From Thalassospira xianhensis MCCC 1A02616 (GTDB lineage: Bacteria; Pseudomonadota; Alphaproteobacteria; Rhodospirillales; Thalassospiraceae): DNA of 64,000 nt. Location: the NCBI RefSeq assembly GCF_003326475.1, contig NZ_JPWA01000006.1, positions 107,315 through 171,314 of the forward strand, read 5' to 3'. Position 1 is the stretch's first letter; each line of letters begins with the position of its first letter. Below, one piece after another: positions 23,882 to 33,152 of the stretch. The translations under genes were made by a program, and so were the position numbers. The notes beneath the pieces were generated by a model, which saw only the letters and a list, made by a program, of their open reading frames with translations, was not told the DNA's origin and ran no database searches.

Positions 23882-25315
23882 TCACATCGCAAGGATCTGA
23901 CCGACAAAGCCCTCCACCCGGTGGCTGAGTTCCGATCCTTGCGTTTCAAGGTTCCGCGCCGCATCGGAGAGTTCGCCTGCGACCTGCCCGTTATGGGAAA
24001 TTGCCTCTGCAATATCGGAGACACTGGCACCAACCACACGCGCCTGTTTCAACGCATCAAGCGCATCCCCTGCAACGGTGCGGCAAATTTCAACCTGCCC
24101 ACTGGTTTGATCCGCGGTGATTTCGGCACGCGCCTGCAAGTCGCCCATCGCATCGGAAATCCGGTCGATATCCCCACCGGCCTTAGAAATCGCCCCGGTG
24201 ACACCATCCATCCATTGGGCGATTTCGGCGGTTGCCGCTTCGGATTGCCCCGCCAGCGCCTTGACCTCCTTGGCAACGATGGCAAAGCCCTTCCCGGCTT
24301 CGCCAACACGTGCCGCCTCGATCGAAGCATTCAGCCCCAGCAATTTGATCTGGCTGGCGATGGCCGAAATCGTCGCCAGCATCTTGCCCGCATCGTCTGC
24401 ACGCACCTGCAATTTGGCAAATTCATCGCGCATGTCACGTGCCTGCGCCCCCAATGCACGGGTGGTTTCCACATTCGTCCCCGCATCATCGCCAATCGTG
24501 GTCAACGCCGCCTGAAGCGCATCCATCTGCCCGGCGACATTTTCAATCCGGGAAAGGGCGGTATGGGCCGCCTGATCAATCCCCTTGCCACATGCATCCG
24601 TCCGACGGTTGCTTTCGCCCAGCACATCAAGCGCACTGCGCATCTGGCTGACCGCGGCACCCAGCATCCCGACCGTACCCTGCACCTGACTTTCAAAATC
24701 CGATGCCAGTTTTTCGCGCACGGCCAGTACCGCATCACGTTCGAGCACGCGTGCGACCTGCCCGCCAACAAAGCCAAGCAGTTCAAGCATCTCGTCATCA
24801 AGACGGGCGATATCACGACTGAAAAATTCGATGACGGCCACCACTTTACCGGCCATTTTGACCGGCAGCGCGAAACAGCCCTGCAACCCGTTCCGGGCAG
24901 CCCCGCTGACGCGCAGGAAGCCGTCCTTAGTCACAACGTTTTCGATGCAGACAGGTTCCCCCGTCTTTGCAACCGACCCGATCAGGCCCTGCCCGATGGT
25001 GAAAACCGTGGCCTCTGACTGCGCACGAAAATCAGTCAGATCAGTTGGCGAAACACCCCGCCCGATCGACCAGATTTTGGCCGAGGACAATGTATCGTCT
25101 TCGCGAAGCAGATAGGCATGCCCGACTGGCCAGCGGCAATAATCGCAAACCGCGTCAAGGATACCAGCAATCGCCGCCTCCCTTTGCCGTGCTTCATCAG
25201 CAATAGTGCCAACCGTGCGCAACAGGCGTAAAATATCGCCAAGCCCGGCCTCGCAGCCCTGTTTTGAACGGCTGTCTTCATCGGGGGAAACGGAACGCAT
25301 AAAACCGGCAAACAT
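23882..25315 (-). CDS. Soluble GAF-domain methyl-accepting chemotaxis-type protein
   Basis: A 477-aa protein with no TM segment. Residues about 30-190 form a GAF domain (CRWPVGHAYLLREDDTLSSA then GQGLIGSVAKTGEPVCIEN and LPVKMAGKVVAVIEFFS). The rest is a helical MCP signalling hairpin whose tip is IKLLGLNASIEAARVGEAGK and GFAIVAKEVKALAGQS, which contacts CheA/CheW. It should be a cytosolic sensor of an intracellular ligand or redox/light signal. The ATG at 25315 is preceded by CGGAGA seven bases upstream; an upstream in-frame extension is weaker. The stop is 4 nt from the convergent AbrB gene. Confidence 0.9.
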   Translation of the reverse strand: MFAGFMRSVSPDEDSRSKQGCEAGLGDILRLLRTVGTIADEARQREAAIAGILDAVCDYCRWPVGHAYLLREDDTLSSAKIWSIGRGVSPTDLTDFRAQSEATVFTIGQGLIGSVAKTGEPVCIENVVTKDGFLRVSGAARNGLQGCFALPVKMAGKVVAVIEFFSRDIARLDDEMLELLGFVGGQVARVLERDAVLAVREKLASDFESQVQGTVGMLGAAVSQMRSALDVLGESNRRTDACGKGIDQAAHTALSRIENVAGQMDALQAALTTIGDDAGTNVETTRALGAQARDMRDEFAKLQVRADDAGKMLATISAIASQIKLLGLNASIEAARVGEAGKGFAIVAKEVKALAGQSEAATAEIAQWMDGVTGAISKAGGDIDRISDAMGDLQARAEITADQTSGQVEICRTVAGDALDALKQARVVGASVSDIAEAISHNGQVAGELSDAARNLETQGSELSHRVEGFVGQILAM

Positions 25316-25510
25316 TGAACTTCTCCGAGGCATGGGACATCTGAAATCGACCCGGCATAACGCCATCTGGTCGCGCGATTGTCTTGCAAGCCTCGTTGCC
25401 TGCCGATTGTTCGTGACTGCGCCTTTGCAATCACGGATATGATGCTAACGTCATTTTGCACCTGCGAAAAGAATTTTCTGTATGCATAGGCAGAACTGCG
25501 CATCCCAAAG

Positions 25511-25553
25511 AAAAAAGCACCGGCAGCGGGCTGAATGATCCCGCCACCGGTGC
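25511..25553 (-). terminator. Intrinsic terminator of the DMT exporter gene
   Basis: GCACCGG / CCGGTGC outer stem and GCGGG / CCCGC inner stem, separated by a 2x2 internal loop, with TTTTTT following on the minus strand. Confidence 0.85.
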
Positions 25554-25581
25554 CTTAAAACATGTGTTTGGTAGCAGGTGA

Positions 25582-26502
25582 CTAACGCCAGACCTTGCGG
25601 AAAACACCCGATGCGACCATCACGCCGAAAATCACCAGTGCAACCGCAATCGCCAGCGCAAGATTGCCTTCCTCGCCAAGCAGGAACACACCACCCAATG
25701 CGGTCAATGCCGGGGTCATCGCGCCAAAGGCCGATGCCCCCGTCGATCCGATATGACGCACCGCAAGCCCATAGGTCACCACCGCAACGCATCCCGCCAG
25801 CAGGCCCTGTGTGACCAGCAGCAACAGCACGTCATCCATCGGCGCATCGAGGATGTGTGTGCCAGTAAACAGGGCCACCACCGCCATGATCACAAACGAC
25901 CAAAACCCGACAAATGCCGCCGCTTCCAGCGCGCCAAGGCCGCTTTGGCGCATGGCATGGGTATAGCACGCCCACATAAATGCCCCGGCCGACACAAGTC
26001 CATACCCGTAAAGGATCGTACTGCCCGCCGAATGGCCGGGTTTAAGCACCGCCAACAGGACGATACCGGTAATTACCGTGGCATAACCCGTTAACCTGAC
26101 CCAGCCCGGCCGTTCGCCAAACATTACAACCGCGATCAAAACCGCCCAGACCGCCATCACACCGGGCAGCAAAATGCCCACATGGCTAGCCGGAACATAT
26201 TGCAGGGCACTGGCCACCAGAAGCGTATAAAACGCGCCTGATCCCACCAGCATGATCAGGCCATTGGCAATCGAGAGCCCCTTGGGCCAGATCCCGCGTT
26301 TAAGCCAGATCGGAGCCAGCAGCACAAACGGCACGACAAAGCGCAAAAGCCCGATATCGACCGCGGTAAAATCGGATGTCATGGCATAGCGCGTGACAAT
26401 AAGCCACGCCGCCCAGATCGTCACCGTCGCCAGGGCCGATGTCACACCGACCAGACGGCTTTCTGTTGCACTGTTCATTGCAACAGCAGAAGTTCGAGAC
26501 AT
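25582..26502 (-). CDS. EamA/DMT-superfamily transporter
   Basis: A 306-aa protein with ten TM helices arranged as two EamA repeats. The first carries VTIWAAWLIVTRYAMTSDFT and LQYVPASHVGILLPGVMAVW, the second TYGLAVRHIGSTGASAFGAM followed by GVFLLGE. Family members export amino acids, amines or nucleosides, or recycle membrane lipids; the substrate cannot be chosen here. The ATG at 26502 has GGGAA seven bases upstream. It is monocistronic with its own terminator and lies downstream of the fumarase gene on the same strand, separated by the fumarase terminator. Confidence 0.87.
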   Translation of the reverse strand: MSRTSAVAMNSATESRLVGVTSALATVTIWAAWLIVTRYAMTSDFTAVDIGLLRFVVPFVLLAPIWLKRGIWPKGLSIANGLIMLVGSGAFYTLLVASALQYVPASHVGILLPGVMAVWAVLIAVVMFGERPGWVRLTGYATVITGIVLLAVLKPGHSAGSTILYGYGLVSAGAFMWACYTHAMRQSGLGALEAAAFVGFWSFVIMAVVALFTGTHILDAPMDDVLLLLVTQGLLAGCVAVVTYGLAVRHIGSTGASAFGAMTPALTALGGVFLLGEEGNLALAIAVALVIFGVMVASGVFRKVWR

Positions 26503-26607
26503 ATCAGCATTCCCGCTAAAGGGTTGATTTTGCGAAAATCAGACCACGCAGCCCCAATCAAGGCAAGAATTTTGACCGTGGGTCAGCTATGCATAACCCG
26601 CCGCAAA

Positions 26608-26647
26608 CAAAAACAGGGCAGCACGGATTACCCGCACTGCCCTGTTT
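26608..26647 (-). terminator. Intrinsic terminator of the fumarase gene
   Basis: AAACAGGGCAG / CTGCCCTGTTT, an 11-bp stem topped by a shorter CGG/CCG helix, with T5 following on the minus strand. Confidence 0.85.
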
Positions 26648-26666
26648 CAAATCAGTAATACCGAAA

Positions 26667-28283
26667 TCAGATGCCAAATTCGGCAAAGAAGTCATTGCCC
26701 TTGTCATCGATCACGATGAAGGCCGGGAAATCTTCGACCTCGATCTTCCAGACGGCTTCCATGCCCAGTTCCGGGTATTCAAGGACTTCGACTTTCTTGA
26801 TGCAATCCTGCGCAAGGCGCGCTGCCGGACCACCGATGGAACCAAGATAGAACCCGCCGTGGTTTTTGCAGGCGTCTTTCACCTGTTTCGAACGGTTGCC
26901 CTTTGCCAGCATGACAAACGAACCGCCGGCAGCCTGGAACTGTTCGACATAGGCATCCATACGTCCCGCCGTGGTCGGACCGAACGAACCGGACGGCATG
27001 CCTTCGGGCGTTTTGGCCGGGCCCGCATAATAGACCGGATGGTTTTTCATGTAATCGGGCATGCCTTCACCAGCATCAAGGCGTTCCTTGATTTTGGCAT
27101 GCGCAATATCGCGCGCGACAATCACGGTGCCGGTCAGTGCCAGACGCGTCTTGACCGAATACCCCGAAAGCTGTTTGCGGATTTCGTCCATCGGACGGTT
27201 CAGGTCAACCTTGACCACATTGTCATCAAGATGTTCGTCCGACACTTCCGGAAGATATTTTGCCGGGTTGTGTTCAAGGTCCTCGATGAAAATGCCGTCC
27301 TTGGTGATCTTGCCCAGAACCTGACGGTCGGCTGAGCAAGAAACGCCGATAGCCACCGGGCAGCTTGCCCCGTGGCGCGGCAGGCGGACCACACGCACAT
27401 CATGGCAGAAATACTTGCCGCCGAACTGTGCGCCAATGCCCATTTCGCGCGTCATCTCAAGGACCTTCTGTTCCCATTCAAGATCACGATAGGCCTGACC
27501 ATGCACACCGCCTTCGGTCGGCAGGTTATCGTAATAACGTGCCGATGCCATTTTAACGGTCTTAAGGGCCGCCTCGGCCGATGTTCCACCAATCACGATG
27601 GCAAGGTGATAGGGCGGGCAGGCAGAGGTACCCAGCGTTCTGATTTTCTCGTCCAGAAACTTGCGCAGGCTTTCGGGGTTCAGAAGCGCCTTGGTCTGCT
27701 GATACAGGAAGGTCTTGTTGGCCGAACCGCCGCCCTTTGCCATGAACATGAATTTGTATTCATTGCCCGGCGTCGCATACAGATCGATCTGGGCCGGAAG
27801 GTTCGAACCGGTGTTCTTTTCTTCGAACATATTAACCGGCGACACCTGCGAATAACGCAGGTTATGTTCCTGATAGGCACGCCAGATTCCCTTTGACAGC
27901 GCTTCTTCGTCCGCACCGTTGGTGATGACCTTGCCACCGCGCTTGCCCATGACAATCGCCGTACCGGTATCCTGGCACATTGGCAACACGCCGCCCGACG
28001 CGATATTGGCGTTCTTCAAAAGATCCATCGCAACGAATTTGTCGTTCGGCGTTGCTTCCGGATCATCAAGGATTTTGCGCAACTGTTCGAGATGGCCCGG
28101 GCGCAGCAAATGCGAGCAATCAAAAAACGCCTGAAGGGTCAGTTTTTCAATCGCTTCGGGTTCGACTTTCAAAAACGTCTCGCCATTGACCTCAACGGTT
28201 GAAACGCCTTCGTCACCGATTTTGCGGTAAGGGGTGGTGTCCTTACCCTGCTCGAACATGGGTTTATAGACAAAATCACTCAT
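26667..28283 (-). CDS. fumA: Class I (iron-sulfur) fumarate hydratase
   Basis: A 538-aa dimeric [4Fe-4S] fumarase that interconverts fumarate and malate in the TCA cycle. The three cluster cysteines line up with those of E. coli FumA: C103 in [11 protein letters not shown]222 in GTSACPPYH and C316 in GVSCSADR. The length and the fused alpha plus beta domains fit the single-chain class I type. The start at 28283 ([10 protein letters not shown]) is preferred over an upstream in-frame codon because it matches the family N terminus. It is a single-gene unit with a strong terminator. Class I enzymes are oxygen-sensitive, so a class II FumC may exist elsewhere. Confidence 0.95.
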   Translation of the reverse strand: MSDFVYKPMFEQGKDTTPYRKIGDEGVSTVEVNGETFLKVEPEAIEKLTLQAFFDCSHLLRPGHLEQLRKILDDPEATPNDKFVAMDLLKNANIASGGVLPMCQDTGTAIVMGKRGGKVITNGADEEALSKGIWRAYQEHNLRYSQVSPVNMFEEKNTGSNLPAQIDLYATPGNEYKFMFMAKGGGSANKTFLYQQTKALLNPESLRKFLDEKIRTLGTSACPPYHLAIVIGGTSAEAALKTVKMASARYYDNLPTEGGVHGQAYRDLEWEQKVLEMTREMGIGAQFGGKYFCHDVRVVRLPRHGASCPVAIGVSCSADRQVLGKITKDGIFIEDLEHNPAKYLPEVSDEHLDDNVVKVDLNRPMDEIRKQLSGYSVKTRLALTGTVIVARDIAHAKIKERLDAGEGMPDYMKNHPVYYAGPAKTPEGMPSGSFGPTTAGRMDAYVEQFQAAGGSFVMLAKGNRSKQVKDACKNHGGFYLGSIGGPAARLAQDCIKKVEVLEYPELGMEAVWKIEVEDFPAFIVIDDKGNDFFAEFGI

Positions 28284-28430
28284 GGGATAAGTTCTCGTCT
28301 CTCTCAAAAACAAGGTGGGTTTGTTTTAATTTGTGCCGTTCATAACGCCAAACGCGGCAAATTTCCACGATACATTAGATGAACAGACTTCCGGCAATCG
28401 GCGGGAATCCGGACCGGACATGCGGGAAAG

Positions 28431-28460
28431 AAAAAAGGGCGAGCCAAATGCCCGCCCCTT
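28431..28460 (-). terminator. Intrinsic terminator of sspB
   Basis: GGGCGGGC / GCTCGCCC (8 bp, one G-U) with an ATTTG loop, followed by TTTTTT on the minus strand, about 10 nt past the sspB stop codon. Confidence 0.88.
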
Positions 28461-28466
28461 TAAAAC

Positions 28467-29009
28467 TCATTTTTTACGAAACGCATCAAGGGCGATGACT
28501 TCACCGCTTTCACCCTGTTCGGCGGGCTTTTTTTTGCCACGCTTGGCCGGTTCGGTCACCAGCTGCGGGGTTGCATCTTCATCGCCGTCAACCAGATCGG
28601 CGTCAAGATCGTCATCTTCGTCGTAATCGAAATCATCGTCGCCCATTTCTTCTTCGACACTGAAGGTCAGCATGAAATTGGCAGACGGATCGACAAAGGC
28701 CAGCATGGCATCAAACGGAACAACCACCGTGGTTGGCATGCCATCAAAGCTCATGCCGACCGAGAAATGATCGTCTTCCGCTTTCAGGTCCCAGAACCGA
28801 TGCTGCAATACAACGGTGATATTGTCCGGATGCGCCTTGCGCTGTCCTTCAGGCAAAGCAACGCCGGGATGATTGGTCTGGAACGTGATGTAATAGTGAT
28901 GCTCGCCGAAAAGGCCTTCTTCGGCCACGCGCGAAAGAATCTGCTTTACCACGCCGCGCAGCGCCTGATCGACCATAAGGTCGTAACGGAATTCTTCCGG
29001 TTCCTGCAT
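28467..29009 (-). CDS. sspB: SspB, ClpXP specificity adaptor (alphaproteobacterial type)
   Basis: A 180-aa adaptor. Residues 1-125 form the SspB fold (FRYDLMVDQALRGVVKQILS, HYYITFQTNHPGVALPEG, FWDLKAEDDHFSVGMSFDGM). A very acidic linker (GDDDFDYDEDDDLDADLVDG) leads to a short conserved C-terminal tail, GEVIALDAFRKK, in the position of the ClpX-docking XB motif. SspB delivers ssrA-tagged proteins to ClpXP. The gene lies about 140 nt downstream of the tmRNA gene on the same strand, so adaptor and tag are encoded side by side. The ATG at 29009 is chosen because homology begins at QEPEEFRYDL. Confidence 0.92.
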   Translation of the reverse strand: MQEPEEFRYDLMVDQALRGVVKQILSRVAEEGLFGEHHYYITFQTNHPGVALPEGQRKAHPDNITVVLQHRFWDLKAEDDHFSVGMSFDGMPTTVVVPFDAMLAFVDPSANFMLTFSVEEEMGDDDFDYDEDDDLDADLVDGDEDATPQLVTEPAKRGKKKPAEQGESGEVIALDAFRKK

Positions 29010-29149
29010 CGATAATCCTGTGTCTGGCGGGTTTCCTGACGATTTCAGGATGCACCCGTCATTTATATATGGCACCTGATCGCGTCATTTGCAGATGACG
29101 CAATTGAATTGCTTCTATTCATAACGGAGACGGGGAGAAATACAAGAGC

Positions 29150-29485
29150 GGGGCGTTCTGTTGCTAGGTGCCCCATCCCCCCACCAGACTACCGCTCCCG
29201 GCAATCGGAATTTCGCTTTGGTGCTAGTACCGCTTAGGCGGCAACAGCAACCGGAGCATTGTTGTCGTTTGCGTTTACAAACATTAGCCCGATAACGGTG
29301 GTACCATGCCGAGCGCCAACAGAGGCTTTTACTACACACGTCGATCCTATTTCGGCCCCAACATCTTCGCCTGAGTCGGACGAAGTCAGATAGATGAAAG
29401 TTGGTGGAGCCGCCGGGTACCGCCCCCGGGTCCGTAATGTCTATTCTGCCAAGTCGTGTAACGCCATAGTCGGGTTGCCCCGACA
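29150..29485 (-). ncRNA. ssrA: tmRNA, permuted two-piece form
   Basis: Read on the minus strand, the acceptor piece comes first and ends GGCGGCTCCACCA at 29402. A spacer of about 42 nt follows, then the 5' half starts GGGGCCGAAATAGG at 29359 and continues into the tag frame. GGGGCCG pairs fully with CGGCTCC, including the G3-U70 wobble that alanyl-tRNA synthetase reads. The T stem CCGGG/CCCGG closes a 7-nt loop. Permuted order with an excised spacer is established for alphaproteobacteria. The 5' end is set from the promoter spacing; the 3' end near 29150 is approximate. tmRNA with SmpB rescues stalled ribosomes. Confidence 0.95.
29234..29272 (-). other. ssrA: tmRNA proteolysis-tag reading frame
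   Basis: Twelve codons plus TAA encode ANDNNAPVAVAA, with the resume codon GCA at 29272-29270. The AND start is the SspB-contact region and the AA end is the ClpX degron. Confidence 0.93.
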
Positions 29486-29490
29486 GCCCC

Positions 29491-29520
29491 TATATAGGTC
29501 AAATGGGCCTGCTTTCGCAA
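29491..29520 (-). promoter_or_regulatory. Predicted sigma70 promoter of ssrA
   Basis: On the minus strand TTGCGA (29520-29515) and TATATA (29496-29491) are 18 nt apart. The predicted start falls at about 29485, just before the GGGGC of the acceptor piece. Confidence 0.55.
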
Positions 29521-29611
29521 GGGAATTGGCAAAAACTTTCACCGGGTCGAGCTTTAAGCCGACAAAGCGAACGAGCGACGCCCTGCCATACAGCCCCCAA
29601 GCCCTGATACC

Positions 29612-29624
29612 GTCACCGGGTGAC
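29612..29624. repeat. 13-nt perfect inverted repeat upstream of thyA
   Basis: GTCACC g GGTGAC lies about 65 nt before the thyA start, in the gap between ssrA and thyA. It could be an operator; no known regulator site is recognised. Confidence 0.35.
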
Positions 29625-29687
29625 TTGCCGCCCCATCCATTGCCAACTATGCTGCCCCAAACACGATTCCGAACAACAGGATGCGGC

Positions 29688-30482
29688 ATGCAGCAATATC
29701 TCGATCTGATGCGTTTGGTGCGCGATACCGGCGCCCATAAGGAAGATCGCACCGGCACCGGCACGGTCTCGGTCTTTGGTCACCAGATGCGGTTTGACCT
29801 GTCAAAGGGCTTTCCGATGGTCACCACCAAAAAGCTGCATCTGAAATCGATCATCCATGAATTGCTGTGGTTTCTGGCGGGCGATACCAATGTCAAATAT
29901 CTTCAGGACAATGGTGTGCGCATCTGGAACGAATGGGCCGATGAAAACGGCGAACTTGGCCCGGTTTACGGTGGTCAGTGGCGGTCATGGCGCGGGGCAA
30001 ACGGCGAAACAATCGACCAGATCACCCAACTGATCGACCAGATCAAAAACAATCCCGACAGCCGTCGCCTGATCGTTTCGGCATGGAATGTGGCCGATGT
30101 GCCGAACATGGCGCTGCCGCCCTGCCACTGCCTTTTCCAGTTCTATGTCGCGGATGGCAAACTGTCCTGCCAGCTTTATCAGCGCAGTGCCGATATCTTT
30201 TTGGGTGTGCCGTTCAATATCGCGTCTTATGCCCTGCTGACCATGATGATCGCACAGGTCTGCGATCTTGGCGTTGGTGATTTCGTCCACACGCTGGGCG
30301 ATGCCCATCTTTACACCAACCATCTTGAACAGGTCGAATTGCAGCTGTCGCGTGAACCGCGCCCATTGCCGACCATGAAAATCAATCCGGCGGTCAAATC
30401 GATCTTTGATTTCAAATATGACGATTTCGAACTGACCGGCTATGACCCGCATCCGCATATCGCGGGCAAGGTAGCCGTCTGA
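29688..30482 (+). CDS. thyA: Thymidylate synthase
   Basis: A 264-aa enzyme, exactly the length of E. coli ThyA, that methylates dUMP to dTMP with methylene-THF. The nucleophile is Cys 146 in [15 protein letters not shown]. Other signatures are RTGTGT near 21, RIWNEWAD at 78, the phosphate-binding RR at 126-127 and [19 protein letters not shown]. The ATG at 29688 matches the family N terminus ([11 protein letters not shown]); the open frame continues upstream through the tmRNA gene only by chance. The stop overlaps the folA start by one base (TGATG), so the two are translationally coupled. DHFR is needed to recycle the DHF that ThyA makes. Confidence 0.96.
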   Translation: MQQYLDLMRLVRDTGAHKEDRTGTGTVSVFGHQMRFDLSKGFPMVTTKKLHLKSIIHELLWFLAGDTNVKYLQDNGVRIWNEWADENGELGPVYGGQWRSWRGANGETIDQITQLIDQIKNNPDSRRLIVSAWNVADVPNMALPPCHCLFQFYVADGKLSCQLYQRSADIFLGVPFNIASYALLTMMIAQVCDLGVGDFVHTLGDAHLYTNHLEQVELQLSREPRPLPTMKINPAVKSIFDFKYDDFELTGYDPHPHIAGKVAV

Positions 30483-31021
30483 TGCCAGCGAACAATAACG
30501 ACCGGATCGAACGGGTTGCCGTGGTTGCCGCCGCCCAAAACGGTGCGATTGGCAAGGATGGCTGGATGCCCTGGCACCTGCCTGAAGACCTTAAACGGTT
30601 CAAGGCGCTTACCCTTGGCAAGCCGATGATCATGGGGCGTGTGACGTTCGAAGCGATTGGCAAACCGCTTCCCAAACGCACGACCATCGTCGTGACACGC
30701 GATAGCGAATGGACGTTTGATCATGAAAATGTCCGGGTCTGTCATGATATCGAAAGCGCCATTGCACTTGCCGATCAGATTGCGGCCATGGACAATGTTA
30801 ACGAGGTCATCATTGCGGGCGGTGCACAGATCTACAAACTCGCCATGCCCTACACCACGCGATACGAGCTGACCGAAGTCCACGCCGACATTGATGGCGA
30901 TGCGTTTCTTGATCCCCTACCTGCGGAGAAATGGCAGGAAACCGCGCGTGCCACCGTCAACAATCCCGATGGGCCGGATTACAGCTTTGTCACGTTGAAC
31001 CGCATCCGGGTGACAGGTTGA
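30482..31021 (+). CDS. folA: Dihydrofolate reductase
   Basis: A 179-aa DHFR that reduces dihydrofolate with NADPH. Visible signatures are VAAAQNGAIGKDGWMPWHLP with the catalytic acid Asp 36 just after it, then KPMIMGRVTFEAIGKPLPKR and EVIIAGGAQIYKLAMP for cofactor binding. A short polar N-terminal extension (PANNNDR) precedes the first strand. Its start shares one base with the thyA stop. Nothing suggests a drug-resistant, transferred allele; base composition matches thyA. Confidence 0.95.
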   Translation: MPANNNDRIERVAVVAAAQNGAIGKDGWMPWHLPEDLKRFKALTLGKPMIMGRVTFEAIGKPLPKRTTIVVTRDSEWTFDHENVRVCHDIESAIALADQIAAMDNVNEVIIAGGAQIYKLAMPYTTRYELTEVHADIDGDAFLDPLPAEKWQETARATVNNPDGPDYSFVTLNRIRVTG

Positions 31022-31146
31022 CCGGGTAACTTTCTCCAACCAAACAAAACAATTCCTGTTTTCGCATTTCAATTCTAAAATTTTTTGTCGGCAGGGCGTC
31101 AAACCACCTGTCCGATAAAACCAAGAATGAAAGAGGACAGGTAAAC

Positions 31147-31578
31147 ATGTTTGAAGAATTCAAGAAGTTTGCCCTGCGCGGCAATGTTGTCGATCTGGCG
31201 ATCGGTGTGATCATCGGGGCGGCATTCGGGCGGATTGTCACATCCCTTGTTGGGGATGTCATCATGCCGGTGATCGGTTATGTTTTTGGCGGCCTTGATT
31301 TTTCGAACTATTTCATCGCCCTGTCGGATGCGGTAACCGCAACCAATTATGCCGACGCCAAGGCACAGGGTGCAGTGATAGGCTATGGTGCCTTTATCAC
31401 GATTGCGCTTAACTTCGCGATCATTGCCTGGGTGTTGTTCCTCGTCGTCAAGGCGATCAACAAGGCCAAGAAAAAAGAAGACGAAAAGGCCGGTGAAACG
31501 CCACCGCCCGCAACGCCCGAGGATGTCGCCCTCCTGCGCGAAATCCGTGACCTGCTCGCAACGCGCAAGGAATCGTAA
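31147..31578 (+). CDS. mscL: Large-conductance mechanosensitive channel
   Basis: A 143-aa channel that opens at high membrane tension and releases solutes on hypo-osmotic shock. The N-terminal amphipathic helix ([20 protein letters not shown]) and the pore helix ([20 protein letters not shown]) are highly conserved. The second TM helix is near 80-103, followed by a Lys/Glu-rich cytoplasmic bundle. GAGGA lies upstream of the ATG. It is probably monocistronic, 125 nt after folA. Confidence 0.95.
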   Translation: MFEEFKKFALRGNVVDLAIGVIIGAAFGRIVTSLVGDVIMPVIGYVFGGLDFSNYFIALSDAVTATNYADAKAQGAVIGYGAFITIALNFAIIAWVLFLVVKAINKAKKKEDEKAGETPPPATPEDVALLREIRDLLATRKES

Positions 31579-31723
31579 TCGCCATTTGCGGACTCGGACA
31601 TCAGGGATGCGCGCAATACCGGTTGTTTCTGACTTTGTCGGTTGATATTGCGCGCTCTCACGCCTATTTTTGTTTAAGTTTCAGAACATTCATTCCAGTT
31701 CCTGGAACAAGAAAGGATCATTG

Positions 31724-32305
31724 ATGGCCCGCCCCCGCGCATTTGACGAAGAAAGCGTTCTTGATAACGCCATGAATATCTTCTGGAGCAAGGGCTTCGA
31801 GGCAACCTCCGTACAGGACCTTGTCGAGGAAACCGGGCTTAACCGTGCTTCCATGTATTCAAGCTTTGGCGACAAAAAGGCCCTGTTCCTGCGCGTTCTT
31901 GATCATTACAGCCAGAAGATCAGCACGAACCGGTTTGCCAAACTGCGCGAAATGGCCGATGGCCGCGAAGCGATCATCGCGACGTTTCGCGATGCCAGTC
32001 GCGTCGGATGCGGCGAAGGCCGCCACAAGGGATGCCTGATGGTCAATTCCGGCATGGAACTGGCCCCGCATGATCCCGAAACTGCCGCGATTGCACAGGC
32101 AGCATTCAGCCGGGTCGAAGATATGTTTGCCCGTGCGCTTCGTCGCGGCATGGAACATGACACAATTGCCCGGGACAAAAACATCCGTTCGTTATCCCGG
32201 TTTCTGGCGGGCTCCATTCAGGGGGTACATCTTATGGCGCGCCGCGGGGCGGACGAGGATACTCTGGCCGATTACGTCGATACCATCCTGTCCACCCTCG
32301 ATTGA
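31724..32305 (+). CDS. TetR-family transcriptional regulator
   Basis: A 193-aa regulator. The N-terminal HTH is typical (FDEESVLDNAMNIFWSKGFE, then SVQDLVEETGLNRASMYSSF and GDKKALF). The ligand domain contains GCGEGRHKGCLMVNS, a pair of Cys residues seen in related regulators of the NemR/ComR type that respond to electrophiles or metals; a redox role here is inference. The ATG at 31724 is preceded by GAAAGGA. The next gene, a methyltransferase, starts 109 nt downstream and might be a target, but there is no divergent partner. Confidence 0.88.
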   Translation: MARPRAFDEESVLDNAMNIFWSKGFEATSVQDLVEETGLNRASMYSSFGDKKALFLRVLDHYSQKISTNRFAKLREMADGREAIIATFRDASRVGCGEGRHKGCLMVNSGMELAPHDPETAAIAQAAFSRVEDMFARALRRGMEHDTIARDKNIRSLSRFLAGSIQGVHLMARRGADEDTLADYVDTILSTLD

Positions 32306-32414
32306 TCGCCCCGATCTCGGAACAATGTCGGCCAGCTTCCAACGGGTGAATTCACATTCACCCGTTTTGCGTGTATATCCATCGCAGGTCACGCAACCAT
32401 GTACGGGAAATGGC

Positions 32415-33038
32415 ATGGACCAAGATACAAAATTCTGGGACAAGGCCGCTGCGAAATATGCCCGAAAGCCCGTCAGGAACCAGACGGCTTATGCCGAAAC
32501 GCTGGACCGTACCCGTCAGTACCTGACACCGGATCAAGATGTTCTTGAAATCGGGTGCGGTACCGGTTCAACGGCCCTGTTGCTTGCCCCCTCGGTCGGA
32601 CATATCACAGCAACCGACCTGTCCCCCGCCATGATCACCATTGCCCAGGACAAGCTCGCCGATGGAAACCATTCGAATGTCCGCTTTCAGGCCACCCGCC
32701 TGTCCGATGGCAATCTTGCCGGCCAGGTATTTGATGCGGTTCTGGCGTTTAATGTCCTGCATCTTGTCCGGGATATTCCCGCTGAAATCCGCGCCATTCA
32801 TCGCTTGCTTAAACCCAGCGGGTTCTTCATTTCAAAAACCGGCTGTATTGGCGAAGCGGGTCGTTTTCTTGCCATTCTGATTGCCGTCATGCGCAAGCTT
32901 GGCTTTGCGCCATTTGTCAATTCCCTACGCTATGGCGAGCTTGACGCCATGATTGCCTGCGAGGGTTTCGAAATCATCGAAACCGGCCTTTATCCAGCGT
33001 CTGACCATGCCCGGTTTGTGGTTGCCCGCAAACTTTGA
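32415..33038 (+). CDS. SAM-dependent class I methyltransferase
   Basis: A 207-aa Rossmann-fold methyltransferase. Motif I is VLEIGCGTGSTALLLAP, motif II starts ITATDLSPAMI, and motif IV is AVLAFNVLHLV. The N terminus (KFWDKAAAKYARKPVRNQTA) and the post-motif segment (IHRLLKPSGFFISKTGCIGE) resemble UbiE/methyltransf_11-type small-molecule methyltransferases. The substrate is not evident. It lies between the TetR gene and a peroxiredoxin gene on the same strand, with gaps of 109 and 114 nt. Confidence 0.82.
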   Translation: MDQDTKFWDKAAAKYARKPVRNQTAYAETLDRTRQYLTPDQDVLEIGCGTGSTALLLAPSVGHITATDLSPAMITIAQDKLADGNHSNVRFQATRLSDGNLAGQVFDAVLAFNVLHLVRDIPAEIRAIHRLLKPSGFFISKTGCIGEAGRFLAILIAVMRKLGFAPFVNSLRYGELDAMIACEGFEIIETGLYPASDHARFVVARKL

Positions 33039-33152
33039 TCGCAGACCAGCCTTCATCACAGTTCGGTGATAGGACGATTTGTTGATTGTTATTCCAGAAT
33101 GATCATTCCATATTTATCCTCATTCAGCCAGATAACAGTCACGAGGAACGAA

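Noticed and set aside
23921..25018. A 365-codon plus-strand open frame
   Set aside because: Antisense to the GAF chemotaxis-type gene whose reading frame has clear domains; composition is typical of a shadow frame.
26589..27335. A 248-codon plus-strand open frame opposite fumA
   Set aside because: Antisense to fumarase, whose three cluster cysteines and full length are intact; no independent motif or good start.
29394..29687. An N-terminal extension of thyA
   Set aside because: The frame is open by chance through the tmRNA gene; ThyA homology begins at 29688 and gives exactly the standard 264 residues.
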